NCBI GenBank assembly: GCA_000697475.1 | Contig: JNEU01000984.1 | Coordinates: 62,001 to 126,000, forward strand | Direction: 5' to 3' | Length of the DNA stretch: 64,000 nt | Origin: Lichtheimia corymbifera B2541 | Lineage: Eukaryota; Mucoromycota; Mucoromycetes; Mucorales; Lichtheimiaceae | Shown here: positions 12,683 through 24,004 of the stretch, in pieces | How the letters are laid out: each line of letters starts with the position of its first letter | How positions within the stretch are numbered: position 1 is the first letter of the stretch | Notes under the pieces: model-generated | The model's input: the letters and a program-made list of their open reading frames with translations, nothing else | Told to the model about the DNA's origin: nothing | The model's database searches: none | Position numbers and translations under genes: made by a program

Positions 12683-13399
12683 ATGAGCAAGCCCGACCCA
12701 CTCGATCACTTTACCATTCGTGAAGCCAACGACAGCGATCTTCAAGTCATTACCGATCTCTACAATGAGCGCATTCTCAACTCCACCTCGCTCTTTGTCT
12801 TTGAACCCCTTACCCTCCAAAACAGAAAAGAGTGGCTCGACAACTGCCGACGAGAGGGTTATGCTGTGATCGTAGCAGAAGACAAAGAAACCAAGGAGAC
12901 AGCAGCATTTGCCAATTTCAGCAGTTTCCGTGATAAACCTGCATATAACTTGTAAGTTGGTGGGATGTGCTATTTACTATGGATGACTCATGCTAACCAT
13001 TGTGTAATTAGGAGTGCTGAAATCTCGGTATATATCCATCCTAATTATCATCGCCGTGGTCTCGGACGTCTGCTTGTCAAAGAAATGAATCGGATCGGCA
13101 AACAAATGCAATTCCGCGCTATCTATGGTAAACCTTTTCATGTTACGATCGATCTATGTTTCTGATCAAAGTTCCCCAACATAGCTGTCATCACATCTGA
13201 AAACACTCCATCCATTCAACTATTCAAATCATTGGATTATCGCCATGTGGGTACTTTCAAGGATGTCGGCTACAAGTTTGGCAAATGGTTGGATGTAGAC
13301 TTTTGGGAATTGATCATCGAGGAGACTCAGGGTCCTGGTGAAGGTGCTGTACCACATTTCAAGCCTTTCCCGTGGGGTGCATATACCTTTGGTCAATAG
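12683..13399 (+). CDS. GNAT-family N-acetyltransferase (phosphinothricin/amino-acid acetyltransferase-like)
   Basis: Exons 12683-12951, 13012-13127 and 13185-13399 give 199 residues. FTIREANDSDLQVITDLYNE is the GNAT opening. The fold continues with AEISVYIHPNYHRRGLGRLL, where HRRGLG is the acetyl-CoA pyrophosphate-binding R/Q-x-x-G-x-G/A motif. It ends with SENTPSIQLFKSLDYRHVGTFKDVGYKFGKWLDV, the classic C-terminal arrangement of the phosphinothricin acetyltransferase subgroup (Pat/YncA/MnaT), which acetylates small amines such as methionine derivatives. Length is normal. An in-frame ATG at 12653 lies in a pyrimidine-rich leader and is less likely. Substrate is unknown. Confidence 0.85.
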
Positions 13400-13830
13400 A
13401 TGCATTATATAGATACTTTGTTCAATGCCCACAATCATGTATAAAAACCTCTGAAATGTATTACTTTTGTTCTGAGGAGTTACTGGGGTTGGGGGAATAC
13501 ATAATTATTGGATTGCTCTTGTTTATATCTATCTTTTCAAGCACACTAGCACAGCAGCTATAGGCCAATATCTTGCGTCTTGATCTCATCCACTGTTCGC
13601 CGTATAATCTGCAGCCTTTGATGCTTGATCCATATCCCATCCCGGCATGGCCTATCATATATATAGGTGGACGTTTTAATGATTGGGTTTTGTGTCCTTG
13701 TTTTTTTCAACCCGTTCCGTGGGTCTTATCGCTCCCGCACGAGAAGTCGATCCTTCCACTTTGTCCTGTTTTTCTCTTTGACATTCTTATCATGCGCTTG
13801 CTATTGTACCAGGTCCTAGTTAGTCTTATC

Positions 13831-13995
13831 TTATAGTGTGGTTGTCTTGTGGACAGTGCCAGCTTTTTCAATAGCAGCAATTTCTGGATGCTCACCATGA
13901 CGTTTGCGCCGATTTTTTGCTGCTTGGTTATGGTATGACTTGTGATGATATTCGGACGCCTTGTCCAGCTCCTGAATGTGTTTTCGTCTCTTAGC
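13831..13995 (-). CDS. 3' exon of a small, very basic hypothetical protein
   Basis: A minus-strand exon begins after a clean acceptor (CGCTGTAG, 13996-14003) and ends at a TAA (13833-13831). It encodes 54 residues, AKRRKHIQELDKASEYHHKS... followed by a KNRRKRHGEHPEI segment. Composition is strongly protein-like: basic, with few hydrophobic residues. The exon must be entered in phase 0. The best upstream donor in phase is at 14274-14269 (GTAAGT), but the frame above it (14481-14275) is not convincing and the intron would be about 280 bases. I do not recognise the family. A nucleic-acid-binding or ribosome-associated role is only a guess from the charge. Confidence 0.45.
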   Translation of the reverse strand, partial: AKRRKHIQELDKASEYHHKSYHNQAAKNRRKRHGEHPEIAAIEKAGTVHKTTTL

Positions 13996-14615
13996 CTACA
14001 GCGAAATTAGATCACACATAAACGATTCAATGACTATAATTAACAAACCATGACACATCCTTAAGTCACATACAAAGGAGTCTCAATTTTCTCATCAGTC
14101 TAGGCATCCTTTTAATATATACCCCAAAGGGTTCATCAAGGAGCACAGCCAAATGTCATTAGGCACCAATAATGAGCACCTCAAGTGGTAAAGCATTGAA
14201 GTGAGCTACATAAATGAATGTATGAATACCCTCATTATGGGAATCACATAAAGACTATCTTCCTTGAGACTTACCAAAGACCGTTGATGGTATAGTAGAA
14301 AGAAAGGGCGTATTATAGTGTTGGCGACAACAGCCCTGTTTATATGTGAGTGGGCGTGGGAAGTGTTGTCATGATGGATCGAACTGATAAAGTGGTCAAG
14401 CGTGAATCGAAGTGGTGGAAAATCACAGCTGATAAATCTATCTGCCACTTGAAAAGTGATTATTTTAATTATAGGTGACATAACTATGTACCAAAAGCAT
14501 GACTGACAACACTGTAAAAGAACATGGAGATGAAATTAAGAGGATCAGCAAATACAAAGAGATTGTATATAAATCAGAGAGCATCTTTAATAATATCTAC
14601 TATAAGAACATACAA
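13996..14615. other. Region upstream of the small basic exon and downstream of PMA1
   Basis: It contains a good donor site at 14274 (minus strand), so at least one 5' exon or leader exon of the basic protein probably lies here, but no start codon can be fixed. The remainder holds the 3' UTR of the proton pump. Nothing else is visible. Confidence 0.4.
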
Positions 14616-17600
14616 CTAGTTGTTAACACTAGAGCCAAGCACTTGAGCAGCTTGACTAGCTTGAGCTGAAGAGAATCGACGCATTTCCTTCTTATCCATG
14701 CTAATCTTCTTGCCGAGAAGACGCTTGCCAAAGTTGCGAGGTTGCTCAAGAGACTTGAGGGACTTTGTACGGTTGGCATAGTAACGGCCAGAGGAAGTTG
14801 CGGAAGCAGCAGAGTTACGACGTGATTGCATAGGAATCTTGTTTTCAGCAAGCGTGTTCTTGGGGGTGAAAAGCTTTTGCATGGTGAATTTGCAGAAATC
14901 CATAGGGATGAACCAGATAATGTTCCAAATCCACACAATACCAGCCCAATCCCAACCACAGCCACGCATATAAGTGAAGCCCCAGTTGGCATAAACGGCA
15001 ATGAACGTGGCAACGAGCTGAGCAATCACAAAGGCACACATAAGGTAGACTGATGGGCGTTCAAGGAAGAACCAGGTACGAGAACGAGTGATGAAAATCA
15101 AGGCTTGTGAGATGGTCGAAACTTGCAAGTAGATAATCGAGTGGTAAATATGGTCATTGACGTCCTCAGGAAGCTCGACACCAAACTTATCAGCAAAGAA
15201 AGTGGTACCAAACATGACCTTGGCAAATACAAGAGTTGAAGCAGCTTGATAAAGACCATAGACGACAGCATAGGTGAAGATTTCACGCAGATTCCATTGG
15301 TCGGGATAAGGTGATGGTTTGACACGATCAGTCGAAATGGTCATGATGGTACCATCATTGAGGACAGCCACAATCAATACAGGGAAAGGAGGAAAGTCAT
15401 GCTCAAAGGCAAAGCAAAGGATGGCAAAACCGACAACAACACGAATGGTGATAGAGCATGCATAAATGGCGTAGTTACGCATACGTTGGAAAATTTGACG
15501 TGAACCAATGATGGCAGTAACAATAACAGATAAACCTGGTTCGGTCAACACGATATCAGCAGCTGAGCGTGCAGCATCGGATGCATCAGCAACGGCAACA
15601 CCAACATTGGCTTTGGAAAGTGCAGGAGCATCGTTCACACCATCACCGGTCATGGCTGTCATGTGGCCCATGGCTTGCAATCGTTCAACAATTTCGTACT
15701 TGTGTTCAGGATACACACCAGCAAAACCATCAGCTTGGAGCACCATGTCATCAATGCTTGTATAACCAGAACCAGGAGGAGGACCATCCTTGAGAGCCTT
15801 GGATAAAAACATGTTGTCACCCATACCAAGACGACGACCGGTTTCTTTGCCAATAGCGAGCTGATCACCAGTAATCATCTTGACTTGGACACCAAGAGCA
15901 ATGGAGCGATCAATCGTTTCCTTAGTATCCGAACGAGGAGGATCATAGATGGGAAGCAAACCAACAAGGCGGAAACCTTTGCCTTCACCTTCAACATCAC
16001 CAGAAGGAACTTCATCCACTGCAACAGCCAAAGCACGAAGACCACGACGGGCAAATTCATCGACATCGTCATTGAGAGCCTTGATTTGTTCCTCGGTCTT
16101 ATCACGGGTGCAAAGATCCAAAATGGTATGCGACATACCCTTGGTAACGCGGAGAACAGCACCATCCTCATGTCGCTTGTAGGTAATCTCTGTACGCTTG
16201 ACCACAGGGTTGAATGGCTTGAACTCGAGCTCTTCGATACCTTGACGTGCAAGTGAAGGGTCTGGAAGCGAGTTGACAATACAGAAATCAATGGCATCTT
16301 GGTTTTCGGTACGTGAAGCAAAGGCTGAAAGCTGGATAATCTCATCACCATTGAATTCGGCATATGTCTTGATCGTGGGCTTGTCGACAATCAGCTTGTT
16401 CAAGGTCAGCGTGCCAGTCTTATCGGAACAAAGAATGGTGACAGCGGCCATTTCTTCAATTGCAGTGATACGCGTGACAATAGCCTTATGCTCAGCCAAT
16501 TGCTTGGCACCAATAGCAAGAGTAACCGACAACACAGTAGGCCTGAAAGAAAGTGGAGGAGGATGATAATTAGCATATATACAATAAAAAAGAGGAAGGG
16601 GTGATATGATATGATACTTACATGGCAATAGGAATACCACCAATGAGCAACACAAGCAAGTTGTCGATACCACGACGATAGCTGTAACGGAAAGCAGCAT
16701 ACATGACAAGAATCTCGATAACGACAAAGATACCAATGGAGACAAGGCAAAAGTTACCAATCTTGGCAAGGATAGTTTGCAAGTGGCCAATGTCATCTCC
16801 AGCATCACCCACCAACTTGGCAGCACGACCAAAGAACGTATTGAGACCAGTGCCAATGACAATAGCTTCAGCTTCGCCTTGCTTAACGGTAGATCCGGAA
16901 AAGATTTCATCACCAGCTTCCTTGCCAACGGGAAGAGATTCACCAGTAAGAGCAGCTTGATCAATAGAGACTTGACCGTGGGCCTATGAATACAATAGTA
17001 AGCATCAAATACAAGTTAAAAAAACGCGAGCAAAAGATACATACGGACAGAAGACGACCGTCTGCAGGAATCACATCACCAAGCTTAATGCTAATGATAT
17101 CACCAGGCACAAGCTCTGCAGCCTCCATAGTGCGCCATTCACCATCGCGTTTCACCTTGCATTCTGGGGCGAGAGACTCCATCAAAGCCTTGACAGCATT
17201 ACCGGCCTGGCGTTCTTCATAGAAACCAATCAACGAGTTGGCGAGTAGCAGCAAAACGATACCAATGAAGTCGGGGTAGTCTGGAGGTCTGTTTTCACCG
17301 TTGGCGAGTGCAATGGAGACAATGGCAGCGGCTTCCATGACCCAAGAGAGAGGATTCCACATGAACCCCAGGAATTGGAGAAAGGCATTTTGTTCCTTTT
17401 GTTCAAGCTTGTTGGGACCGAACTTTTCAATGCGTTGGGCGGCTTCTTCAGAGGTTAAACCTTGCGATTGAGTACTGAAAGGAGGTGAAGAGCGGGGTAT
17501 GCGAGGTGAGCCAAAAGATTAAATCATGCATCTATGTGGTAGAAACGCTACTACCCCACTTTGAGATCGACAATACATACTGCAAGATTTGCAACACTTC

Positions 17601-17783
17601 TTCAAGCTCCATGGTAGACAAATCATACTTGTCCTTATCATACAACTCCTCGACCGTGAGTGTCTTCAAGTTGCCGTCTACCATTTGTTGTTGTTGCTGG
17701 GTGGTGGTCGTCTTGGTTTCAACTGTCGTGGTGACCACTTCAGTATCGGTAATGACCTCCACAGTCTCTGTTTTCTCGGCCAT
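14616..17783 (-). CDS. PMA1: Plasma-membrane proton-pumping P3A ATPase
   Basis: Exons 17783-17581, 17474-17045, 16983-16622 and 16542-14616 give 973 residues. The N-terminus has a TTT and a polyglutamine run (five Q). Then come the actuator domain with LTGES, TM4 with GGIPIAMPTVLSVT, the phosphorylation site CSDKTGTLT (Asp about residue 371), the KGM nucleotide-binding segment ([10 protein letters not shown]), [19 protein letters not shown] and [14 protein letters not shown]. All ten membrane segments are present. The pump exports H+ with ATP and energises nutrient uptake. The C-terminal tail after TM10 is about 75 residues and contains RRNS and MRRFSS, candidate kinase sites in the autoinhibitory region, longer than in yeast. 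It ends in VLGSSVNN. Antisense frames inside it are shadows. Confidence 0.97.
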
Positions 17784-18678
17784 TATCTACTGCTTCGAAT
17801 AGAAAGAAAAAAAAGAGAACTAGAGGAGAGATGGAAAGGAAAGAAGGAAACGGTTCTACAAATGTAGTTGAAAAAGGGGGAAGCGATATAATAAACTTTA
17901 GCGGGAAAGTATAAAAAAAGAATGGAACGGGTGTGTGGGTTACAATGAATGAAACGAAAGAAAAGAGAGTCGATACATGAGAGGGATGATATGAGCTTAA
18001 ATACACTCTACGTTGTCGAGTGCGATAAGCATCGTGGGTCTAAAGGTATGGTGGTGGGTGTGTCTGGAAGACAAGCGACGTATGCACGACGCATCCAGCA
18101 TGCCCAAGGTGCACGCACTTGCCATCAAGAGGTAAAGGAGCACGTTCAGTAAGGTGGCTGTGCGACAAAATGTACGTCAGGTTAGCCCTTTTCGAGCCTC
18201 ACTACCTCCAAAATTGTACATTTAGTCGGTTGGCGATCTGCAACAAAAGAGATGGTTCGTTGATAATTTGTCAATGATCAGCTCCTCACACATACACAAG
18301 CTTTATCTCATTACATTCTTTTGTGCCACATATCAACCTTGATCCCTTTATTGTACAATGCAACATTTTTTTGTCTACCACCACGGTGGATATGGGGTTC
18401 ATTGTTTTATGGGGGAGTCATTGTTCTTGCCAAGGAAAAAGAGATTTGATCCGCATTCATAACAATGCCACACCCTCCAATAGGTTGATTCAGTTTCATA
18501 TGGGTGTGTGCAACAATAATAATAGAGATAAAGGATTCCAGCCATGTGCATCAATTTGTTTTGCAGCAAACCCAAATTAATTGCTCAGATTATAATGATG
18601 ATTTCGCTCTCATCAAGATAGACAACCGTCCACGTTCAACATGGATGATGAGCAATAAAGAATAATTTTCCCCAGGGG

Positions 18679-18705
18679 CTGCTGCTGCTGCTGTTGCTGC
18701 TGCTG
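18679..18705. repeat. Interrupted CTG/CAG microsatellite
   Basis: Nine trinucleotides, CTG with one TTG interruption. On the minus strand it sits in a frame that would read polyglutamine, but the surrounding frame has no other coding character. Confidence 0.85.
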
Positions 18706-18929
18706 GGAGTGAAAGTAGACCTGGCTGGGGCGCTGCAGCCACTTGGTGCAGGTTTCCCTTTTATGCGTGAGCGGCAATAGTCTATATGGTATAGCATGAA
18801 ATCTTTTCAGATATACGGAGACGGTCATTTTATCCAGGGACAAGACGAAAAAGCACCATATCCCATACGTAAACGAAAAAAGTGTATCGGGTCGGAAAAA
18901 AACAATGATCGCCAAATGGAGAAATAACG

Positions 18930-18954
18930 CTGCTGCTGCTGCTGCTGCTGCTGC
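18930..18954. repeat. CTG/CAG microsatellite
   Basis: Eight uninterrupted CTG units about 225 bases from a similar tract. The pair lies in a non-coding region, in the same orientation. Confidence 0.85.
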
Positions 18955-19663
18955 ACCACAAGCTTATATGCAATCTCTTGGGATCGCTTGCCTATGCGAA
19001 CGGCTTCCCAGTTGGGTCTCAAATTGCTACATGGCCTAACCGTTGCACTGATATATATTCTGTTAAAGCTTCATGAGACACTTGATCTCTACCACTGTCT
19101 CTTCCACTTTTCCAAAACAAACATCGTCATGATGACATGCACCACTAAGGTGTGTCCCAGCGACAACATGTTGTTTTGTTTGGGGTGCAGGAGATCATCA
19201 TTAACCTTTTTTGCATTCTTGAGAACAAATAGATAGCATGTACAGCTGTGAGATAGAGGATACAATGACTTCGGGATGGAGTATGCCCTATTTGTCGATG
19301 TATAATTGCTATGTATCCGTATACAGCAACACCTTGGAAAGCGGCGTCATATTTGTGTAAACGGGATATACCAGATAGGCATCAGCAGTATCGCGTGGCG
19401 TATAGCGGCACCAAGGAATGTGGGGTGCAAGCGCTCTCTCTTTCCCCGTCACTTTTTTTACGTACCATGATAATCTCTATCGCAAGACATCCTCTATTTA
19501 GAAGTCCGTGGGTGGGCATGGCATGAGCAGCATTGGATCCTCCCTTTTGGATTCAAATATAAAAGCGACATCTCATTTTTTTCTTTCGATCTCTTTTTCT
19601 TTTTCTGATACCCATCTCTTTTATCTTTTTCCTTTTCTCATTACCCTCGTGAAACACTATAAT

Positions 19664-19976
19664 ATGCAAGGATCAGCAGCAGCAGTACGAGCTTTTGGCC
19701 GTGTGGCAGTGCGCACTTATACATCCCAAGCTCCCAAGGCAACTGTCATTTCAGCCAACAATGAAACATTGCAATATCTGGATCGCCTTAAGGATTCTGA
19801 GATTGAGTTCCAGAGCAAGGGCGAATATGTGAGCAATGACTTTTGGAAGACTGAGCCTGGCAAATACAGACAAAAGTCAATCGATGTAAGTTTTCCTTCG
19901 CATTGTAATCCACCGTGAGAAAACATAAACTTATGCTCCATTCACCAATTACCAGATTAGCCACCAGGGTAAATGA
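19664..19976 (+). CDS. Small mitochondrial-type hypothetical protein (80 residues)
   Basis: Exons 19664-19885 and 19956-19976 give 80 residues. The donor GTAAGT and acceptor ATTACCAG are strong, and the last exon codes only ISHQGK plus the stop. The N-terminus is free of acidic residues and rich in A, R, V and T (MQGSAAAVRAFGRVAVRTYT), a typical mitochondrial presequence with a likely cleavage after about residue 20. The mature part is hydrophilic and charged (QYLDRLKDSEIEFQSKGEYV, then SNDFWKTEPGKYRQKSID). The CT-rich leader right before the ATG supports the start. I do not recognise the family. A small inner-mitochondrial subunit or assembly factor is possible but only inferred. Confidence 0.7.
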
Positions 19977-22221
19977 AGGTGAAGGACCACGTTGCTTTTA
20001 GCTCATCATGTATCTATCTCCATAACGCACTCTCTCACACTCACACACATCCTATCCTTTTTCTTCGTTCTCATTTTTTCCCATTGCGATCATTATTCTT
20101 GTATCTATGTATATTTTCTTCTTTCTTTCTGCCAAATACATGTCTTTTTCTTTTTTTTTCCATGCACACAAAAGGGATCGCGCCATCCGATAATCATCTG
20201 ATGTGAGAAAAAGAGCGGGAAGATACAAGCACATGGGTTTCAGCAGCAATGTATGGATTTCACAAAACAAATTGATGTGCCTTCCGAGTATTGACACCTG
20301 AAAGGGCGTGTTAAACATATGAGAATCATTGGCTGCTTGAATTGGGAATGAGGTGGGGAGTGGACAGCTGACATTGGTTTTATTCTGAATCTTGACCTTA
20401 TTACTCATCACATGCCGGGCTCAATACATTGGTGACGGATCGGATAGACGAGCTTCCCTTTTGAGGATACCTTCCCATGGTGTGATCCCGTACCCTTTGT
20501 TTTCGTCGGCATGACACCTTTCGATCATGAGTAACATGATAGAAAATCAATCCAATGGGCCGTCCTTTTTACCGTTTGTTTGTCATCACTTGTTATTCCC
20601 CCATCCCCTTATACCCAACCACCCACCCACGCAGTCATTCAGCAACCTATGCCGTATATAGTACATGTCTTTATTCTCCTGCATCCCTTTGATGCAATAT
20701 TTGTAATCCAATCATCACCAGACTTTCACTGCACGTTGAGGGGGTGGTGGTGGTTGATCCATGTACGCTTTATTGTTATGCATTGCATATGTGTATGTGT
20801 GTGGAAGTGGAAGTGGGTTAAAAATCTTAAAACCTGTCAAGCTGTAAAAGGGGCAAGTGCAAGCATGGATCGGAAGAAGGACCGGGACACAAACTGATAA
20901 GAGTTGCCACGCAACCAACTATGCAGGATCAAGTGCCACGTCTGAAAATGGCGGGGATCGGTGGGAGAAAAAAAAGAACATACTATTGCAGAAAAAAAAC
21001 TTTTCTATGTGCTGGCCTCCATATCATTCAAGTTTAACCGTCATGGATTCTCCCCGTTCTCACGCCAATGGGTGTTCAATGAGTAGAGGTCAATCGTAGT
21101 ATTCCATGGTGCACATGGTGGTCATTACCCCTCTTTTCCAATGGGTGTCATTCGACAAGTTTTTCTCTAGGGACGTATTTGTAACAGCTGATATGGGTTC
21201 GTTCTCTATCAAAGTGAACGTTTGAGGAAAAGAGCTCGGGATCGAATTATTCGTAGGTTGCTGGGTATATCCAGGGAAATGTACCTTGTATTGCGAAAAT
21301 GCTATATTCCTGAGTAACAAATAGGAACCCCGTAATTTCCAAGCTCACCCCGTCAGCATTGTGCCGCATAGCTTTTCATTGTAGTCTTTCCAAGGGCGAT
21401 TAGATAACGCCTCCTTCTCTATAAAGTATATCAATTTATAAAATCATCTCCTTCCAATCGGACACGGAAGCAACAATGTCGTTGCACAGTAGTTGACAAT
21501 CTTATCCATCATCTGTCATTTATACTCCACCTTCTTCTTAGGTGCTATGGCTACACCACCATCGTCATCATCGTCTTGCAGGTGGCTGTGACATGCTCAT
21601 GAATTCTCATATATTTAGTATGGCTCAACACCCTAACTCCCATGTATAAGTTCATCACATACCAAATACGCTCCTTGATCATGAGAATGCATAGTGTAAT
21701 AAAGATTGCTCATTCTTCTATAGCCAGATGATCCTGTATCACGTGGATGGTACACATCATCCGTTTTTGAGAGTCTCTTGAAAATGGATCCTTGGGGTAT
21801 TGTGCATTCAAAGGATGAGGTGCGTGAGAATAACAAAGTTCCAAGCACATGCACACAATGGACTACAGCGTTTGCTAGGGTATTTTGCGCTATTGTGGTG
21901 TTTCAACTTTTTCGCAACACGTTGCGCGATTATTGCACGGACCAAGGGACTATGTATTTCGCCGAAACTGGGATAATGTATCGTAGCCCTTGAATCACGA
22001 AACCTTATTGCCGGAAAAAGAGGTGGAAAATTTACGAGTTCTTTCAAATTGCCGTAATCAGCACAGCTAGCAGCAAAAGGTCATGTGATTGTTTTGGAGA
22101 TTAAAGTGATCTCAGACTGCTACCTTGCTTAAACATCCAACCATTCGTGTATTAAGATGATATATCACTATTTATCAAGGCACCAGGCCAACTCATTTAC
22201 AATCTATATGACATTCTTTTT
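19977..22221. other. Intergenic region, 2.2 kb, no confident gene
   Basis: Mostly low-complexity CT-rich and AT-rich sequence with frequent stops. One plus-strand frame, 21784-21993, is open for 69 residues with coding-like composition and a hydrophobic centre (FARVFCAIVVFQLF). It has no recognisable domain or splice context and I leave it uncalled. Confidence 0.45.
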
Positions 22222-23293
22222 CTAATAATAAACATGGAGGATACCAAAAGAGATGTTGATTAACATGCCAGCAACGATGCCTAATAAAACGATCGCAAAA
22301 TCAATAGGACACCCTTTTAGATAACGAACCTGCCAATTTTCCAACCCTTACCCATTTGGTGTCTACGAGTAAACACTGATTCCCTGAACCAGAAGAGACA
22401 AATGACGCCAAGGAAGAATCCAAGAATCAAGCCCCAGACCATTTCTTTGTATGTGCCTTGAACACCTGCCGCACACAAGTTCCAGTGAGCACAAGACCTA
22501 ATCTTCCTGATAATCCAATGTCATACTTACTGCCATCCGCCAATGTCTCATTGCTGTTATCAATCCATTGTTCCTCAAGGTTACGTGCATCCTCGGAATT
22601 CTCTACACGTGGGGGGAGGAGGATTGCATGTCAGCTACATATCGAGATCATCCTCTTCACATGAAAGTGGTGATACACGTCATTCCAAACTCCTTACCAT
22701 CAGCTGCTGTCCCATGAATACGATGAAACCTTGAACGTATGCCTTGAATATCTTCCTCAGAGAACCCTGCTTCTCGCAACCGATCAAATCCAGTGGGTAT
22801 CCGTAATTGCGGCTCATTGTTCTATATATGCACAGGGCACCAAATCAGATCCATGCTCATCCTATCCACCTTATCTTGCTTCCTTTGATGACTTACATTA
22901 TGTTGCTTGTTGGCGATATAATCAGATAACGAACAATGTATGTAAACTGGAGAAGGTGGAGGTACTTTGGCCTTTGAGTTGGGATCTCGCTCAAGCTTGC
23001 CAATGCCATAGTCAGCCAACGTGTCTCTGTCATTCAGTATTCGACCATTTCGAATGAGACGGATATTCTTGCCGCTAGCGTGTGGTGTTGATGACTGAAT
23101 CTGGGTAGAGAGAGAGAGTGTGTGTGTGTGTGTGTCAATTGAGGGCTTGAATGGGTCAAAGTGCACTACTTACCTTTTGCTTTAAAGTGCTGACGGTTTC
23201 TTTTGGAGACACACTCAATACAAGATCATGTCCTTCAGGCCAACGAATGTGTACTTCTATCGATTCATAGTAGTCATCGGCGGCTTGTTGCAT
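22222..23293 (-). CDS. DSC E3 ubiquitin ligase complex subunit 3 (Dsc3/DUF2407)
   Basis: Six exons give 230 residues: 23293-23174, 23100-22897, 22821-22698, 22602-22531, 22465-22352 and 22280-22222. The N-terminal half is a ubiquitin-like domain (IEVHIRWPEGHDLVLSVSP, then SGKNIRLIRNGRILNDRDTL, the '..IRLIy.GRiL.d..tL' pattern). GFDRLREAGFSEEDIQGIRS is the DUF2407 C-terminal signature. Two membrane segments follow, MVWGLILGFFLGVICLFWF and GIVAGMLINISFGILHV, the last being reached only by splicing from ...RRHQMG across the 71-base intron. In yeasts the Golgi DSC complex ubiquitinates membrane proteins and, in several fungi, activates SREBP under low oxygen. An in-frame ATG at 23365 is less likely. 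Confidence 0.85.
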
Positions 23294-24004
23294 AATTCTG
23301 ACGACGAGGGACAACGACGGAAGAGGTAAAGGGATTAACTGAAACGGGCGAGGCCAACCCAGCAAGATCGGTACTGCGGGATTTCAGGCACACCACCAGT
23401 GTTGATTGACATGCTTCCCTCAAGTGCTTTGACAAGTGTCATGCATCCATTTGATTGATCCATTGGATTCCATAGTGTTAGTATTAAAGCAGCAACAAAG
23501 GTGTTCTTTCTTTTTCTGGCTGGACGATGGTGATGTTTCTGGATATGGTCGTGGATCCCATAATAGAACTCAGTTTTTTTTTCTATAGTTTACGGTCCAG
23601 TCTTTATTATGCATGGATGGATTGAGTACGTTACAAATGGATATCTCTTTGTGGAGGTTACATAGGAGGCATGATGGGGTGTATGGATGAATGAGAAGAC
23701 AATGAAGCATGTCTTATGCATGTGCTTAATGCGGGTGATTAATGCCACACTATATTTGACAGGATAACCACTATTTAGCTCCTCTTATCCCCTCTCCAGT
23801 CTCCTTTTCTCTTGCCCACCAGTCAACGCACTAATGCTGCAGACACGTCCATGTTCACTATACCATATGGAGCGTGAGTCATGCTGAGATCACAGGTCAG
23901 GAGCCCGTACCATAATAGGCGCAACGTCATCCCAAAAAAAAAGAGAACAGCATAAAAAGGTTTGTTTGCCTTTTGTTGAAAAGCTACAACTCATCGACTT
24001 CAAC
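23294..24004. other. Shared upstream region of the Dsc3 and eRF1 genes
   Basis: The two flanking genes diverge from here. The sequence is AT-rich with a TC-rich block at 23770-23815 and an A-run at 23930-23945, close to the eRF1 start. No open frame with coding character. Confidence 0.5.

Larger units (their letters stand above)
17784..19663. other. Long intergenic region upstream of PMA1
   Basis: No spliced gene could be built. The part next to PMA1 (17800-18000) is purine-rich on the plus strand, i.e. pyrimidine-rich toward the pump start, as expected for a strongly expressed fungal promoter and leader. Two CTG/CAG repeats occur at 18679-18705 and 18930-18954. A CT-rich tract (19570-19650) precedes the small gene at 19664. 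Confidence 0.5.

Noticed and set aside
15508..16566. Several open frames on the plus strand within PMA1
   Set aside because: All are antisense to a highly conserved, complete proton pump and have no start context or splice sites.
18613..19022. Polyglutamine-containing minus-strand frames at the CTG repeats
   Set aside because: Apart from the repeats themselves the frames have no protein-like composition, and no splice sites join them.
22280..22352. A GC-AG intron in the Dsc3 gene
   Set aside because: I first considered a GC donor near 22334, but the GTAAGG donor at 22351 gives the family's QMGIVAG sequence with a normal GT-AG intron.
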